Shown here: positions 1 to 9,087 of the stretch, one piece after another
Position numbering within the stretch: the first letter of the stretch is position 1
Layout: every line of letters starts with the position of its first letter
Assembly: GCF_003003995.1 (NCBI RefSeq)
Contig: NZ_PVWF01000038.1
Location: 1-42,664 of the forward strand
Length of the DNA stretch: 42,664 nt
Origin: Pleurocapsa sp. CCALA 161
GTDB taxonomy: Bacteria > Cyanobacteriota > Cyanobacteriia > Cyanobacteriales > Xenococcaceae
Direction: 5' to 3'
The notes under the pieces: model-generated
Database searches by the model: none
What the model was told of the DNA's origin: nothing
What the model saw: the letters and a program-made list of their open reading frames with translations, nothing else
Position numbers and translations under genes: made by a program

Positions 1-78
1 GTAAGTGGACTTCGATGAACCATGAATAAGAATCCCCCGCTATATCGGTACTCCGATTAGCGGTGGGAGTATGTCAAT
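1..78 (+). mobile_element. Right end of an IS200/IS605-type element with the last codons of tnpB
   Basis: Positions 3-29 read KWTSMNHE followed by TAA, which I recognise as the usual C-terminal end of cyanobacterial TnpB (OrfB) proteins. Just downstream lies a compound hairpin: 34-41 pairs with about 59-66 (one G-U pair) and an inner stem pairs 44-48 with 53-57. This is the structured right end expected of this family, where the guide (omega/re) RNA of TnpB is also encoded. The sequence ATGTCAA at 71-77 is a plausible terminus. The rest of the element lies outside the window, so activity cannot be judged. Confidence 0.7.
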
Positions 79-139
79 GCTTAAACTTAGTAATACTATC
101 GCTAATACATCGATCCTCTAGCAAAAAAACAAAGTATTT

Positions 140-3100
140 ATGTTTTACCAAAATAATTTTTCATCATCAATTTCCAATGGAGAAATTAATTACTGGCAAA
201 AACAACTTGAAAATATTCCTCCACTATTAGATTTTCCTACAGATCGGGTTCGCTCGCTCTTGGTAGATTCAGAAGCTCAAATTGATTATCCTTCAGCTAA
301 CATCGGGGAAAATTTATTTACCTTTTCTGAAGACTTAAGGCAAGGCTTACAAGAAATTGCTCAACAAGAAACTATTTCAATTTCTATTATTTTGCTTAGT
401 GCTTTTCAAGTTCTGCTATATCGCTATACCAATCAAGAAGATATAGTAGTTGGCTGTTTAAACTGGTATGATAATCGACAAAAAACTGAGCCAGGAATAT
501 TACCAATTAGAGTAACTCTTGAAGGTAATCAAAAGTTCAATGAGTTATTGAAGATCGTTCAATCCCAAATCTCAGAAACTAGTGATTATGTATCTCAACC
601 CATCCCCACCTCAACCACAGCTTCAGAGGCGCAAAACTCAGAATTTCGATTAGCTTCTTTATCTCAGATGTTGTTTAGATTTGATAGCTTATCTTCGACC
701 TCTGAAGTTAAATCCAACAAAAAAATACCTGAACCAGAATTATTTTTAAACATTAGAGAAAAATCGCAGCATTTAATCTGTAGAATCGAATACGACCGCA
801 ATTTATTTGATGCAACAACTATTCAACGCATCTTTGACAACTATCAGGTATTACTCAAGTCAATTATTGCCAATCCTCAATCTTCGATTGCATCTATGCC
901 TTTGCTGTCTTCATCAGAGCAACAGCAGGTTTTAGTTAATTGGAATCAAACTCAAGCAGAGTCTGCACGGCAATGTATTCATCAACTATTTGAAACACGA
1001 GTTAGGCAAAATCCTGAAGCAGTGGCGATTATTTGTCGAGGAGAACAGTTAACTTATGGCGAATTAAATGCCCAAGCCAATCAGCTAGCTCGATATCTAC
1101 AAACCTTAGGCGTTACCAGAGATTCTTTAGTCGGTTTGTGCCTAGAGCGATCGCTCTCCATGGTCGTTGGAGTTTTAGCTATTCTTAAAGCAGGAGGAGC
1201 ATACATACCTTTAGATATTAGCAATCCTCCCGCCAGACTAGCTTTCATCTTAGAAGATGCTCGGGTAAAGGTATTATTGACTCAAGAAAGTTTACTGAAA
1301 AAATTACCTACCCAAATAGAACAGACTATCTGTCTTGAGCGAGATTGGCATTTAATTACCCGACAACCTCAAGATAATTTAGATGAGACTGTAAAAAGCT
1401 CAGATTTAGCTCATATTGTCTATACTTCAGGCTCTACAGGCAAACCCAAAGGAGTGATGCTGACTCACGGTAATCTGAGTCATTATGCTCAATCTTTACA
1501 GTTAGCTTTAGAAATAACTCCCGCAGATATTTATCTCCATCGTGGTTCAATTGCCCTGATAGTCTCAGCAAGACAATTACTAATGCCTTTAGCCCAAGGT
1601 GCGACTGCGGTAATTGTTACGGCAGAAGAAAGCAGAAATCCTTTAGAGTTATTTGAACTAATAAAACGTCATGGAGTGACTATAGTAGACCATGTTCCGT
1701 CTTTTTGGCGTAACTTCTCGGCAATTCTAGAGCGGCAAAATAGCGATTATCGCAAAAACTTATTAGACAATCAGGTGCGGTTAGTGGCAGCAGGAGGAGA
1801 ACAAGTAACCCCAGAAATTTATCAGTGTTGGCGGGAGACTTTTAAACCTGATGTCAAACTAGCTAATATTTACGGTCAAACAGAAGGTACGGGAGTAGTT
1901 ACCATATATCAAATCCCTGCCCAAATAGATCGCCGTTTTAAAACCCTCCCTGTTGGTCGTCCTATACCCAACATGAGAATCTATCTATTAAATTCATACT
2001 TGCAACCAGTACCCATCGGAGTGGCTGCCGAAATTCATATTAGCGGTGCGGGAGTTGCCCAAGGCTATCTCAATCGACTTGAATTGACTGCCGAAAAGTT
2101 TGTCGATAATCCTTATGTTCGGGGGGAACGTTTGTATAAAACAGGGGATTTGGGTCGTTATCTACCCGATGGTTCGATTCAATTCCTCGGCAGAATCGAT
2201 CGCCAAGTCAATATCCAAGGATTGCGGATTGAATTAGGAGAAATTGAAGCAGTATTATCTCAACATCAATTAGTTCAAGAAACCGCCGTAATTATCCGCG
2301 AGAATAGGTTGGGAGAAACTCTTTGCGCCTACGTTGTGCCTAATAAAATTGAACAGCCAACAGTGGAAATTCTTCGCAGTTATCTGCAAGAAAAATTACC
2401 GACCTATATGATACCAGGAACTTTCATTTTTTTAGATGCTTTTCCTTTAACCATTAGTGGCAAAGTAGACTATCGTGCTTTATCCGAACTCAATGTCAGT
2501 GAATCATTAGAATCTGCTATTGCTCCCCGCGATTGCCTAGAATCTGAGCTAGTGCAGATGTTACAAGAGATTTTGATGCTTAAGGCGATAGGCATTCGAG
2601 ATGACTTTATTGAATTAGGAGGTAATTCTCTACTTGCAGCGCGAGTAGTTACTGAAATAGAACATAGATATCGACAAAAAATCCCTGTCTCTGCTGTGTT
2701 CCAAGCGTCAACTCCAGAAGCTTTAGCTAATCTTATTCGTCGAAACGAAAGCATTGGCTATCCGAAAAGCTTTGTGACAATTAAACAAGGTAATTCCCGA
2801 CCAATCTTGTTTTGTATTCACAATTTAGGTCATGGTTTAGAATTTTATCGCCCTCTGGCTAAGTATTTGAATACAGATATCAGCCTTTATGGATTGTCAT
2901 CATTTTTGAGTGATGAACCGTACAAACCTCACCCTAGAAATATTATGGGTTTGGCATCTTACTATACCCCCAATCTACAACAAGTTCAGCCTCAAGGTCC
3001 TTATTATTTAATCGGAGTATCTTTTGGGGGCGTAGTTGCCTATGAAATAGCTCAACGACTTGTAGCTCAGGGACAGGAGGTTAAGTTTTTGGGTTTGCTA

Positions 3101-3580
3101 GATACTTTTTATCCTGACAAAAACTCAATTCGTAAACCTCTTTCCTTAAAAGAGCGTATTTCGGGTCACATTGATAAAGTTCGCACCAAAGGAACAAACC
3201 ACGTCCTAGATCGTGTCAAATGGCGTTTCGAGTTAGGCATGAATACATTTAGGTCGCATTTATACCAAATCGATTGGGTGCGAGAGAATTTTATCGACAC
3301 GACAAGTCGCAATTTTGCTCAAGTTGAACATATTCAATATACACGAGAGTATCAAGCAGTTAATCAAAATTATGTAATACAACCATATCCAGGTCACATT
3401 AACATGTTTCGCGCTACTGATGATATGGACTCTAAACTAGATTGGCAAGAGCTGGCTCAATCGGGTTTGTCTATTTTTGATGTCCCTGGAGAGCATTTGG
3501 AAATACTTCAAGAACCTTATGTTTCAATCTTGGCTAGAAAAATACAGCTAGCGCTACGAGAATCAACGCAGAAAAGATGA
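140..3580 (+). CDS. Nonribosomal peptide synthetase: partial condensation, adenylation, carrier and thioesterase domains
   Basis: A 1146-residue NRPS termination module. Residues 1-260 match only the second half of a condensation domain (NYWQKQLE and FPTDR are visible; no HHxxxDG motif). The adenylation domain (about 280-780) shows YTSGSTGKPKGVML, NIYGQTEGTG, YKTGDLGRYLPDG and SGKVDYRAL. A carrier domain follows with LGGNSLLAA (Ser near 830). The C-terminal thioesterase has GVSFGG (near 960) and would release the product. In the A4 region the Asp that normally holds the alpha-amino group is replaced (SIALIVSARQ), so the substrate may not be a standard alpha-amino acid. There is no good ribosome binding site, and an in-frame stop lies at 119-121 just upstream. 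With an IS end ending near 78, the 5' part of the gene was probably lost; it may not be expressed. Confidence 0.85.
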   Translation: MFYQNNFSSSISNGEINYWQKQLENIPPLLDFPTDRVRSLLVDSEAQIDYPSANIGENLFTFSEDLRQGLQEIAQQETISISIILLSAFQVLLYRYTNQEDIVVGCLNWYDNRQKTEPGILPIRVTLEGNQKFNELLKIVQSQISETSDYVSQPIPTSTTASEAQNSEFRLASLSQMLFRFDSLSSTSEVKSNKKIPEPELFLNIREKSQHLICRIEYDRNLFDATTIQRIFDNYQVLLKSIIANPQSSIASMPLLSSSEQQQVLVNWNQTQAESARQCIHQLFETRVRQNPEAVAIICRGEQLTYGELNAQANQLARYLQTLGVTRDSLVGLCLERSLSMVVGVLAILKAGGAYIPLDISNPPARLAFILEDARVKVLLTQESLLKKLPTQIEQTICLERDWHLITRQPQDNLDETVKSSDLAHIVYTSGSTGKPKGVMLTHGNLSHYAQSLQLALEITPADIYLHRGSIALIVSARQLLMPLAQGATAVIVTAEESRNPLELFELIKRHGVTIVDHVPSFWRNFSAILERQNSDYRKNLLDNQVRLVAAGGEQVTPEIYQCWRETFKPDVKLANIYGQTEGTGVVTIYQIPAQIDRRFKTLPVGRPIPNMRIYLLNSYLQPVPIGVAAEIHISGAGVAQGYLNRLELTAEKFVDNPYVRGERLYKTGDLGRYLPDGSIQFLGRIDRQVNIQGLRIELGEIEAVLSQHQLVQETAVIIRENRLGETLCAYVVPNKIEQPTVEILRSYLQEKLPTYMIPGTFIFLDAFPLTISGKVDYRALSELNVSESLESAIAPRDCLESELVQMLQEILMLKAIGIRDDFIELGGNSLLAARVVTEIEHRYRQKIPVSAVFQASTPEALANLIRRNESIGYPKSFVTIKQGNSRPILFCIHNLGHGLEFYRPLAKYLNTDISLYGLSSFLSDEPYKPHPRNIMGLASYYTPNLQQVQPQGPYYLIGVSFGGVVAYEIAQRLVAQGQEVKFLGLLDTFYPDKNSIRKPLSLKERISGHIDKVRTKGTNHVLDRVKWRFELGMNTFRSHLYQIDWVRENFIDTTSRNFAQVEHIQYTREYQAVNQNYVIQPYPGHINMFRATDDMDSKLDWQELAQSGLSIFDVPGEHLEILQEPYVSILARKIQLALRESTQKR

Positions 3581-3768
3581 CCATAATAGTTAGCAGAGAA
3601 TTATTTGGCAACCGTAAAGCTCCAATATAAACATGATGACCCCATAATATCCGTTTTCTTTTTAACAATGATTTTTGACCAATCTGAAGATGCGAAAAGA
3701 CAATTCGTGTTAAAAATTGATGTTTTCCATCACCCAGAAGTTCTGTCTCACGGATTCTGATTCTAAAT

Positions 3769-4258
3769 GACATCATCGATCGCGATCGCATTATCCAAAC
3801 CTTAACTAACCTCCTTAGCAACGCCATCAAATTCTCATCCCCCCAGACTACGGTTACTCTAGATGCCCGCCTCCAAAATGATGATACAGTCAGATTTCAA
3901 GTGCAAGATTGCGGTAGAGGTATTCCTCCAGAACACTTAGAAACAGTCTTTGATCGCTTTCAACAGGTTGATGCTGCCGATTCTTGCGATCGCGGTGGCA
4001 CGGGTTTGGGACTGGCTATTTGCCGTAGTATTGTGCAGCAACACGTTAGATGTGATGATGCCCGTTATGGATGGTTTGGAAACTTTTTCTGAACTACAGG
4101 CTAATTTGGTCACTCGCTCTATTCCCGTAATTTTATTAACGGCAAAAGCTCAACCAGCTGAACTAAAATCTTTTACTCAACTACAGGTGTTTGATGTAAT
4201 CACTAAACCCTACGATCCGTTTAATTTAGCAGACCGCGTAGCTCAAGTTTTGAGTTAA
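3769..4258 (+). pseudogene. Remnant of a hybrid sensor histidine kinase / response regulator
   Basis: From about 3769 one frame reads a histidine-kinase ATPase domain: N box (LTNLLSNAIKFS), G1 box (DCGRGIPPEHLETVFDRFQ) and G2 box (GGTGLGLAICRSIVQQH). Near 4045 the reading jumps by +1 into the middle of a receiver domain (LDVMMPVMDGLETF, then VILLTAKAQ and a KPYDPF motif), ending at the stop at 4256-4258. The dimerisation/His box, the end of the ATPase domain and the start of the receiver are missing. A deletion fused the two pieces out of frame. No intact start is visible, so I call it a decayed gene. Confidence 0.8.
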
Positions 4259-4371
4259 CAACTATTGATTATGATCGATGCAGTTCTATTGCTCAAAATG
4301 CAGCTTCATCAATTATTCAGATTCTTTGTTTAGTATTTACAAAAAGATGTCAGACTACTGACAATTTAGAG

Positions 4372-4785
4372 ATGCTAACCAAGAAATTCTCAATGTCAAT
4401 TGAAACTCAACGTATTTTGTTGATTAATTGCGATTGTGCAATTGAAGAGATGATGCAGCTTTGTTTTGAGACTATTTTTAACTGCAAAGTAATCATAGCT
4501 AGTTCTGGTGTTGATGCCATTGCCAGAGTTTCAACAGGACAAATTGAGGCTATCTTGCTCGATATTGATGAAATTATCCCCGATTTAAGTTGGTCAGAAA
4601 TAATCAAAGATTTACAGCAAAATTCTTTGACCAACCAGATCCCCATCATTTTGTTGACTTCTGCACCTCAATCTCCAGAGATAGTTAAGCTTCAGCAGAC
4701 AAGAGGAATTAAGGCGATCGCCAAATCCTTCGATCTTTTGACCCTAGCTACTCAAATTTATGGATTACTCAACTGGGATGAATAG
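4372..4785 (+). CDS. Single-domain response regulator (CheY-like receiver)
   Basis: A 137-residue protein made of one receiver domain. The phospho-acceptor Asp lies in ILLDIDE, the conserved Thr/Ser in ILLTSAPQ, and the Lys in AIAKSFD. The first acidic pair is weakened to INCDCAIEE, and the usual MPxMDG loop is changed (IIPDLSW), so phosphorylation may be altered. It follows the decayed hybrid kinase and lies 390 bp before the far-red cluster. FaRLiP clusters often carry a small CheY-like regulator (RfpC) here, but this sequence looks more like the common receiver that accompanies hybrid kinases, and I do not assign it to RfpC. The start could also be the ATG at 4393; neither has a strong ribosome binding site. 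Confidence 0.75.
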   Translation: MLTKKFSMSIETQRILLINCDCAIEEMMQLCFETIFNCKVIIASSGVDAIARVSTGQIEAILLDIDEIIPDLSWSEIIKDLQQNSLTNQIPIILLTSAPQSPEIVKLQQTRGIKAIAKSFDLLTLATQIYGLLNWDE

Positions 4786-4904
4786 ATTAATTCCAGTTGT
4801 TACTAAAATATTCATCCTCTTCATAAGTTTTTCAGATTGTTTGGTTAATATCTTTCCCATAGAGGTAAATTAGTTGCCATCTAACTTTTACTTCTCTTAT
4901 GGGC

Positions 4905-4948
4905 AAACCCCACCGTTCCTGGCCTCGGAAACCGTAACGATGGGGTTT
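4905..4948 (+). terminator. Stem-loop upstream of psbA3 (terminator or 5' leader structure)
   Basis: AAACCCCACCGTT (4905-4917) pairs with AACGATGGGGTTT (4936-4948) over 13 positions with one mismatch and an 18-nt loop. The following stretch is only mildly U-rich, so it could end the receiver gene transcript or be a structured leader of the photosystem cluster. Confidence 0.5.
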
Positions 4949-4982
4949 ATTTCCCTACCCTTTTAGCAAGGAGTTATTAATT

Positions 4983-5042
4983 ATGTTACTGCATTTATTC
5001 GTTTCTAGATACCTAGAGATTCAGATGATCAATCAGACTTAG
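4983..5042 (+). CDS. Possible leader peptide, 19 residues
   Basis: A short frame (MLLHLFVSRYLEIQMINQT) begins 9 bases after AAGGAG (4968-4973) and ends 130 bases before psbA3. The ribosome binding site is among the better ones in the window, but the peptide matches nothing I know. It may be a leader peptide, a remnant or chance. Confidence 0.25.
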   Translation: MLLHLFVSRYLEIQMINQT

Positions 5043-5107
5043 CAGAAAAGGACGATTTTTAATCTGTTGGGTAGATAAAACCGAAATATTCTCTGGCAAA
5101 TATCTTT

Positions 5108-5135
5108 AACCTTCGTTAACACCGAACAAATTTTT
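5108..5135 (+). promoter_or_regulatory. Motif before psbA3 shared with the chlF upstream region
   Basis: ACCTTCGTTAACACCGAACA followed by an A/T run here resembles ACCTTCGGTTAATACAGCAA followed by T residues at 6277-6301 before chlF. Both lie within 65 bases of the downstream start codon. Two copies are a weak basis, so this is only a candidate cis element or duplicated leader. Confidence 0.25.
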
Positions 5136-5172
5136 CTTACCTAATTTTCACTCAAGAGATAATACATAACTT

Positions 5173-6255
5173 ATGACTACAACTATTGGGCGATCGCAAC
5201 AAGCCGATTTATGGGAGCGTTTCTGTCAATGGGTTACTAGCACCGAAAATCGCCTTTATATCGGCTGGTTTGGAGTACTCATGATTCCCTTACTCAGCGT
5301 TTCCATTTGCGTATTCACCATCGCCTTTATTGGCGCACCTCCTGTAGATATCGATGGAATTCGCGAACCTGTATCTGGTTCATTACTCTATGGCAATAAT
5401 ATTATCACCGCCGCCGTCGTACCTACCTCTAATGCGATCGGCTTGCACTTTTACCCCATTTGGGAAGCAGCATCGATGGATGAATGGCTCTATAATGGAG
5501 GTCCTTATCAAATGATTGCTTTTCACTATATTCCTGCTTTATGTTGCTATTTGGGGCGAGAGTGGGAACTAAGCTATCGTTTAGGGATGCGTCCTTGGAT
5601 TTGCGTTGCTTTTAGCGCACCTGTTGCGGCCACAACTTCAGTCTTTTTAATCTACCCCATTGGACAAGGTAGTTTTTCAGATGGCTTACCTATGGGTATT
5701 AGTGGGACGTTTAACTTTATGTTTGTCTTTCAAGCTGAACATAATATTTTAATGCACCCATTTCATATGTTAGGGGTGGCAGGTGTATTTGGTGGAGCTT
5801 TCTTTGCAGCCATGCATGGCTCTTTGGTTACATCTTCTTTAATTAAAGAAACGACTGAGAGCGAGTCACAGAACAATGGTTATAAATTCGGTCAAGAAGA
5901 GGAAACCTATAACATAGTTGCTGCTCATGGTTATTTTGGTCGCTTAATCTTTCAATATGCCAGTTTCCAAAACAGTCGCAACCTCCATTTTTTCCTAGCA
6001 GCTTGGCCAGTGGTTTGTATTTGGTTTACGGCTTTGGGAATATGCATCATGGCATTTAACCTCAATGGCTTTAACTTTAATCAGTCAATTTTAGACTCTC
6101 AAGGTCGAGTATTACCTAGTTGGGCAGATGTGATCAACCGCGCCAATTTGGGATTTGAAGTGATGCACGAACGTAATGCTCATAACTTTCCTTTAGATTT
6201 AGCCTGTGGTGAGGCAACACCCATAGCACTAACAGCACCAGCAATTCAGAGTTAG
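5173..6255 (+). CDS. psbA3: Far-red photosystem II reaction centre protein D1 (PsbA3)
   Basis: A 360-residue D1 protein of the PSII reaction centre in the thylakoid membrane. It aligns with D1 without length change, so standard numbering applies: Tyr161, Asp170 (SFSDG), Glu189 (QAEHN), His332-Glu333 (MHERN), Asp342 and Ala344 (NFPLDLA) are all present. It can therefore hold the Mn4CaO5 cluster and split water. After Ala344 there is a 16-residue tail that would be cut off by CtpA. Its place beside chlF, psbC2, psbD3, psbB2 and psbH2 identifies it as the far-red D1, which replaces the normal D1 in chlorophyll f-containing PSII. It is the first photosystem gene of the cluster; the ribosome binding site is weak. 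Confidence 0.9.
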   Translation: MTTTIGRSQQADLWERFCQWVTSTENRLYIGWFGVLMIPLLSVSICVFTIAFIGAPPVDIDGIREPVSGSLLYGNNIITAAVVPTSNAIGLHFYPIWEAASMDEWLYNGGPYQMIAFHYIPALCCYLGREWELSYRLGMRPWICVAFSAPVAATTSVFLIYPIGQGSFSDGLPMGISGTFNFMFVFQAEHNILMHPFHMLGVAGVFGGAFFAAMHGSLVTSSLIKETTESESQNNGYKFGQEEETYNIVAAHGYFGRLIFQYASFQNSRNLHFFLAAWPVVCIWFTALGICIMAFNLNGFNFNQSILDSQGRVLPSWADVINRANLGFEVMHERNAHNFPLDLACGEATPIALTAPAIQS

Positions 6256-6276
6256 AGAGATTTTGAGTATTAAATC

Positions 6277-6301
6277 ACCTTCGGTTAATACAGCAATTTT
6301 T
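6277..6301 (+). promoter_or_regulatory. Motif before chlF shared with the psbA3 upstream region
   Basis: Second copy of the element described at 5108-5135, immediately before the AAGGAG ribosome binding site of chlF. It may be regulatory or simply left from the duplication that produced the two psbA paralogs. Confidence 0.25.
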
Positions 6302-6317
6302 AGTAAGGAGTAAGTAG

Positions 6318-7574
6318 ATGATACCGCGCGATTACGTCCTCAAGGATACCTCCATTCGAGGGCAAGCCGCTACGCATAAAGTTAGTGCCAAACTATACGG
6401 TACAAGTACCAAACTATACGGTACAAGCCACAGGCATCGCGAAGCCTACCTAGAGGCTAGTCGCATACTTAGATCTTCAACTAAACCAGATTCTAATATC
6501 CCGACAGTTTTTCAACAATTAGAGCAAATTAATCTGTGGGAGAGATTTTGTCGGTGGGTCACAAGTACCAACAACCGTATTTATATTGGCTGGTTTGGTG
6601 TGTTAATGATTCCGACAATGTTAACTGCCAGTATTGTCTTTATTATTGCGATCGCCGCTGCACCACCTGTAGATATGCAAGGATTAGGTTCGCCTATATC
6701 TGGCTCTTTATTAGATGGGAATAATCTGATCACCGCAGCGGTTATACCTACTTCAGCAGCAGTTGGTTTGCACTTTTATCCAATTTGGGAGGCAGGTTCA
6801 ATTGATGAGTGGCTAGTCAATGGTGGTCCTTATCAGCTCATAGTTCTACACTTTCTGATTGGCATCATTGCTTATCAAGATCGGGAGTGGGAATTAAGCT
6901 ACCGCTTGGGGATGCGTCCTTGGATTTCCCTAGCTTTTACTGCACCTGTGGCTGCTGCTGTCTCGGTATTTATTATCTATCCCCTCGGACAAGGTGGTTT
7001 CTCCGAAGGAATGCCTCTAGGGATTTCTGGGACATTTTACTTTATGTTTCGCTTTCAGGCAGACCACAATATTTTGATGAGTCCGTTTCATCAGTTAGGA
7101 GTAATTGGAGTTTTGGGTGGTGCTTTACTCTGTGCCATGCACGGTTCGATTGTGACTTCTACTTTGATTCGCAATACAAATAAACATGAATCAATTAATC
7201 TTGGCTATAAATTAGGTCAAAAGAAGCCAACCTATAGATTTGATAAATCCCAAGACTATCAGCGCAGCCTGTGGGGATTTAGTTTTCCGAGTTCGCGATC
7301 GCTTCATTTCTTCTTGGCTGCCTTTCCCGTCGCGGGTATTTGGTCGGCAGCGATTGGCGTGGATATTGCGGCATTTGACTTTGAAGGCACTAATTTTCAA
7401 CAACCCACGATTATCAGTCAGGGTAGAACAATTCCTACTTGGATGGACGTTATTTTAGATGCCAACTTGGGTTTATCGGAGACTACAAGGCAAACCGATT
7501 CCTTACCTATTTTTTCTAACTGGCAAATTAATTCAGAACAAGAAATAAATAATTTTCCTACCAATTTACCGTAG
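6318..7574 (+). CDS. chlF: Chlorophyll f synthase ChlF (super-rogue PsbA4) with an N-terminal extension
   Basis: A 418-residue PsbA paralog. The D1 fold is intact ([31 protein letters not shown]), but the water-oxidation ligands are gone: position 170 is Glu (FSEG), 189 is Asp (QADHN), and the C-terminus has [10 protein letters not shown] instead of the His332-Glu333 and Asp342-Ala344 motifs. The sequence [12 protein letters not shown] carries the QD motif known to be needed for chlorophyll f synthesis by ChlF. The enzyme is a light-dependent photo-oxidoreductase in the thylakoid membrane that makes chlorophyll f. About 60 residues precede the region matching the start of D1; they include the repeat [13 protein letters not shown]. 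The ATG at 6318 has a strong AAGGAG site and no other in-frame ATG precedes the D1-like part, so the extension appears real. Confidence 0.9.
   Translation: MIPRDYVLKDTSIRGQAATHKVSAKLYGTSTKLYGTSHRHREAYLEASRILRSSTKPDSNIPTVFQQLEQINLWERFCRWVTSTNNRIYIGWFGVLMIPTMLTASIVFIIAIAAAPPVDMQGLGSPISGSLLDGNNLITAAVIPTSAAVGLHFYPIWEAGSIDEWLVNGGPYQLIVLHFLIGIIAYQDREWELSYRLGMRPWISLAFTAPVAAAVSVFIIYPLGQGGFSEGMPLGISGTFYFMFRFQADHNILMSPFHQLGVIGVLGGALLCAMHGSIVTSTLIRNTNKHESINLGYKLGQKKPTYRFDKSQDYQRSLWGFSFPSSRSLHFFLAAFPVAGIWSAAIGVDIAAFDFEGTNFQQPTIISQGRTIPTWMDVILDANLGLSETTRQTDSLPIFSNWQINSEQEINNFPTNLP
6388..6429 (+). repeat. Tandem 21-bp repeat inside the 5' end of chlF
   Basis: Two adjacent copies of CCAAACTATACGGTACAAG plus two bases (6388-6408 and 6409-6429), differing only in the last two bases. 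They are in frame and encode KLYGTS twice. The nearby imperfect palindrome GCGAAGCCTACCTAGAGGCT (from 6439) looks like a dispersed cyanobacterial palindromic repeat. Confidence 0.85.
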
Positions 7575-7627
7575 GGGCGAACGCCCTAAAGGATTAGCTC
7601 CTTCGTCGCGTCGCCGTTCGCCCCTAC
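7571..7627. repeat. Inverted repeat between chlF and psbC2
   Basis: GTAGGGGCGAACG (7571-7583) and CGTTCGCCCCTAC (7615-7627) are perfect 13-bp arms around a 31-nt loop. The left arm contains the chlF stop codon. This is the GTAGGGGCG-type dispersed palindrome that is frequent in cyanobacterial intergenic DNA. It could act as a processing or attenuation structure in the transcript. Confidence 0.75.
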
Positions 7628-7650
7628 AGACCAACAATTAATAAAAACCT

Positions 7651-9066
7651 ATGGAAACACCATTTACCGATTTAACGATCAATATTACCGCTACGGCGGG
7701 GGATGATATCAATCCAGGGCGAGAAGGCAGAGATCAGGCTTCTACTGGCTATGCTTGGTGGGCGGGAAATGCCCGTTTCATTGACCTTTCTGGCAGATTT
7801 TTAGGAGCGCACGTAGCCCATGCTGGCTTAATTGCTTTGTGGGCGGGAGGAATGCTGCTTTATGAGGTAGCACACTATGACCCAGATCTGCCCATGTTTA
7901 GACAGGGTTGTCTCTTGATGCCTCACATTGCCACATTGGGCTTTGGTGTGGGTCATGGAGGAGAAGTTATCAGCCTATTTCCCTTTATGGCGATCGCCGT
8001 TTTACATTTAATCGGTTCGGCTGTATTGGGTATCGGGGGACTATATCATTCTCTGCGCGGTCCTAGTAAGCTAGCTGGTTTTTATGATTTTGACTGGTCT
8101 GACAAGAAAAAGATCACTGACATCCTCGGATATAACCTAATTGCTTTGGGCATAGGTGCATTACTTTTAGTTTGTAAAGCAATGTTCTGGGGCGGTATTT
8201 ATGACACCTGGCTACCTGGAGGTGGCGATGTCCGTCTAGTAACAAATCCAACTCTCGATCCTCGAGTGATTTTCGGTTACTTTTTCCGTAATCCTCTGGG
8301 TGGAAGTGGCTGGCTCGTCAGTGTTGACAACCTCGAAGATATTATCGGCGGTCATATTTGGATGGGTAGTATCTTAATTGCTGGTGGGATCTGGCATATT
8401 TTGACCGTTCCCTTTAAATGGACTGACAAAGTTTTTATCTGGTCGGGAGAAGCCTATCTTTCCCAAAGTTTGGGCAATATAGCAGGACAGGGATTTATTG
8501 CAGCCATGTTTATTTGGTTTAACAATACTGCTTATCCCAGTGAATTTTATGGACCTACTGTTGCCGAATCTTCCCAAGCGCAATCATTAGTATTTCTAAT
8601 TAGAGACCAAGATTTAGGCGCAAATATTGGTTCGACTCAAGGACCAGTGGGTTTGGGTAAATACTTAATGCGATCGCCTACAGGAGAAATTATCTTTGGT
8701 GGTGAAACCATGCGCTTTTGGGATTTTCGCGGCCCTTGGCTAGAGCCTTTACGGGGAGATCACGGTTTAGACCTAGATAAGCTGCGTAACGATGTTCAAC
8801 CCTGGCAAGTTCGTCGAGCTGCTGAGTATATGGTGCAAGCACCGATGGGGTCAATTAACTCTGTAGCAGGTTTAGCGACTGAAATAAACGGCTTTAATTA
8901 TTTATCGATTCGTACTTGGATGACTGGTTCGCATATTATTCTCGCTTTCTTCTTTCTCGTCGGTCATTGGTGGCACGCAGGGAGAGCAAGAGCGCAAGCT
9001 GCTGGCTTTGAACGAGGACTCGATCGCGATGATGAACCTGTCTTATCAATGGGAGATATTGATTAG
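7651..9066 (+). CDS. psbC2: Far-red PSII core antenna CP43 (PsbC2)
   Basis: A 471-residue six-span chlorophyll-binding inner antenna protein of PSII. The family hallmarks are [21 protein letters not shown] at the start, many membrane-embedded His residues, and [19 protein letters not shown], whose Arg contacts the Mn cluster and whose Glu ligates it. The C-terminal [17 protein letters not shown] is typical of CP43. In ordinary cyanobacterial operons psbC overlaps psbD; here it instead precedes psbD3 by about 400 bp and starts with its own ATG. It is the far-red paralog that binds chlorophyll f in induced PSII. Confidence 0.9.
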   Translation: METPFTDLTINITATAGDDINPGREGRDQASTGYAWWAGNARFIDLSGRFLGAHVAHAGLIALWAGGMLLYEVAHYDPDLPMFRQGCLLMPHIATLGFGVGHGGEVISLFPFMAIAVLHLIGSAVLGIGGLYHSLRGPSKLAGFYDFDWSDKKKITDILGYNLIALGIGALLLVCKAMFWGGIYDTWLPGGGDVRLVTNPTLDPRVIFGYFFRNPLGGSGWLVSVDNLEDIIGGHIWMGSILIAGGIWHILTVPFKWTDKVFIWSGEAYLSQSLGNIAGQGFIAAMFIWFNNTAYPSEFYGPTVAESSQAQSLVFLIRDQDLGANIGSTQGPVGLGKYLMRSPTGEIIFGGETMRFWDFRGPWLEPLRGDHGLDLDKLRNDVQPWQVRRAAEYMVQAPMGSINSVAGLATEINGFNYLSIRTWMTGSHIILAFFFLVGHWWHAGRARAQAAGFERGLDRDDEPVLSMGDID

Positions 9067-9087
9067 TTGGGTGGAATGGTGAGGAGC

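Larger units (their letters stand above)
4786..5172. other. Leader region upstream of the far-red photosystem cluster
   Basis: This 387-bp gap before psbA3 holds a strong hairpin (4905-4948), a 19-codon open frame with a good ribosome binding site (4983-5042) and a motif (5108-5135) that recurs before chlF. No full gene is present. It is the most likely site of the cluster promoter. Confidence 0.5.

Noticed and set aside
3534-3830. Minus-strand open frame of 98 residues with a hydrophobic C-terminus
   Set aside because: It overlaps both the NRPS 3' end and the kinase remnant, has no convincing ribosome binding site and matches no family I know.
4372-4785. Receiver protein as the far-red regulator RfpC
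   Set aside because: Size and place would fit, but the sequence resembles the general receiver proteins that follow hybrid kinases; no rfpA or rfpB is next to it.
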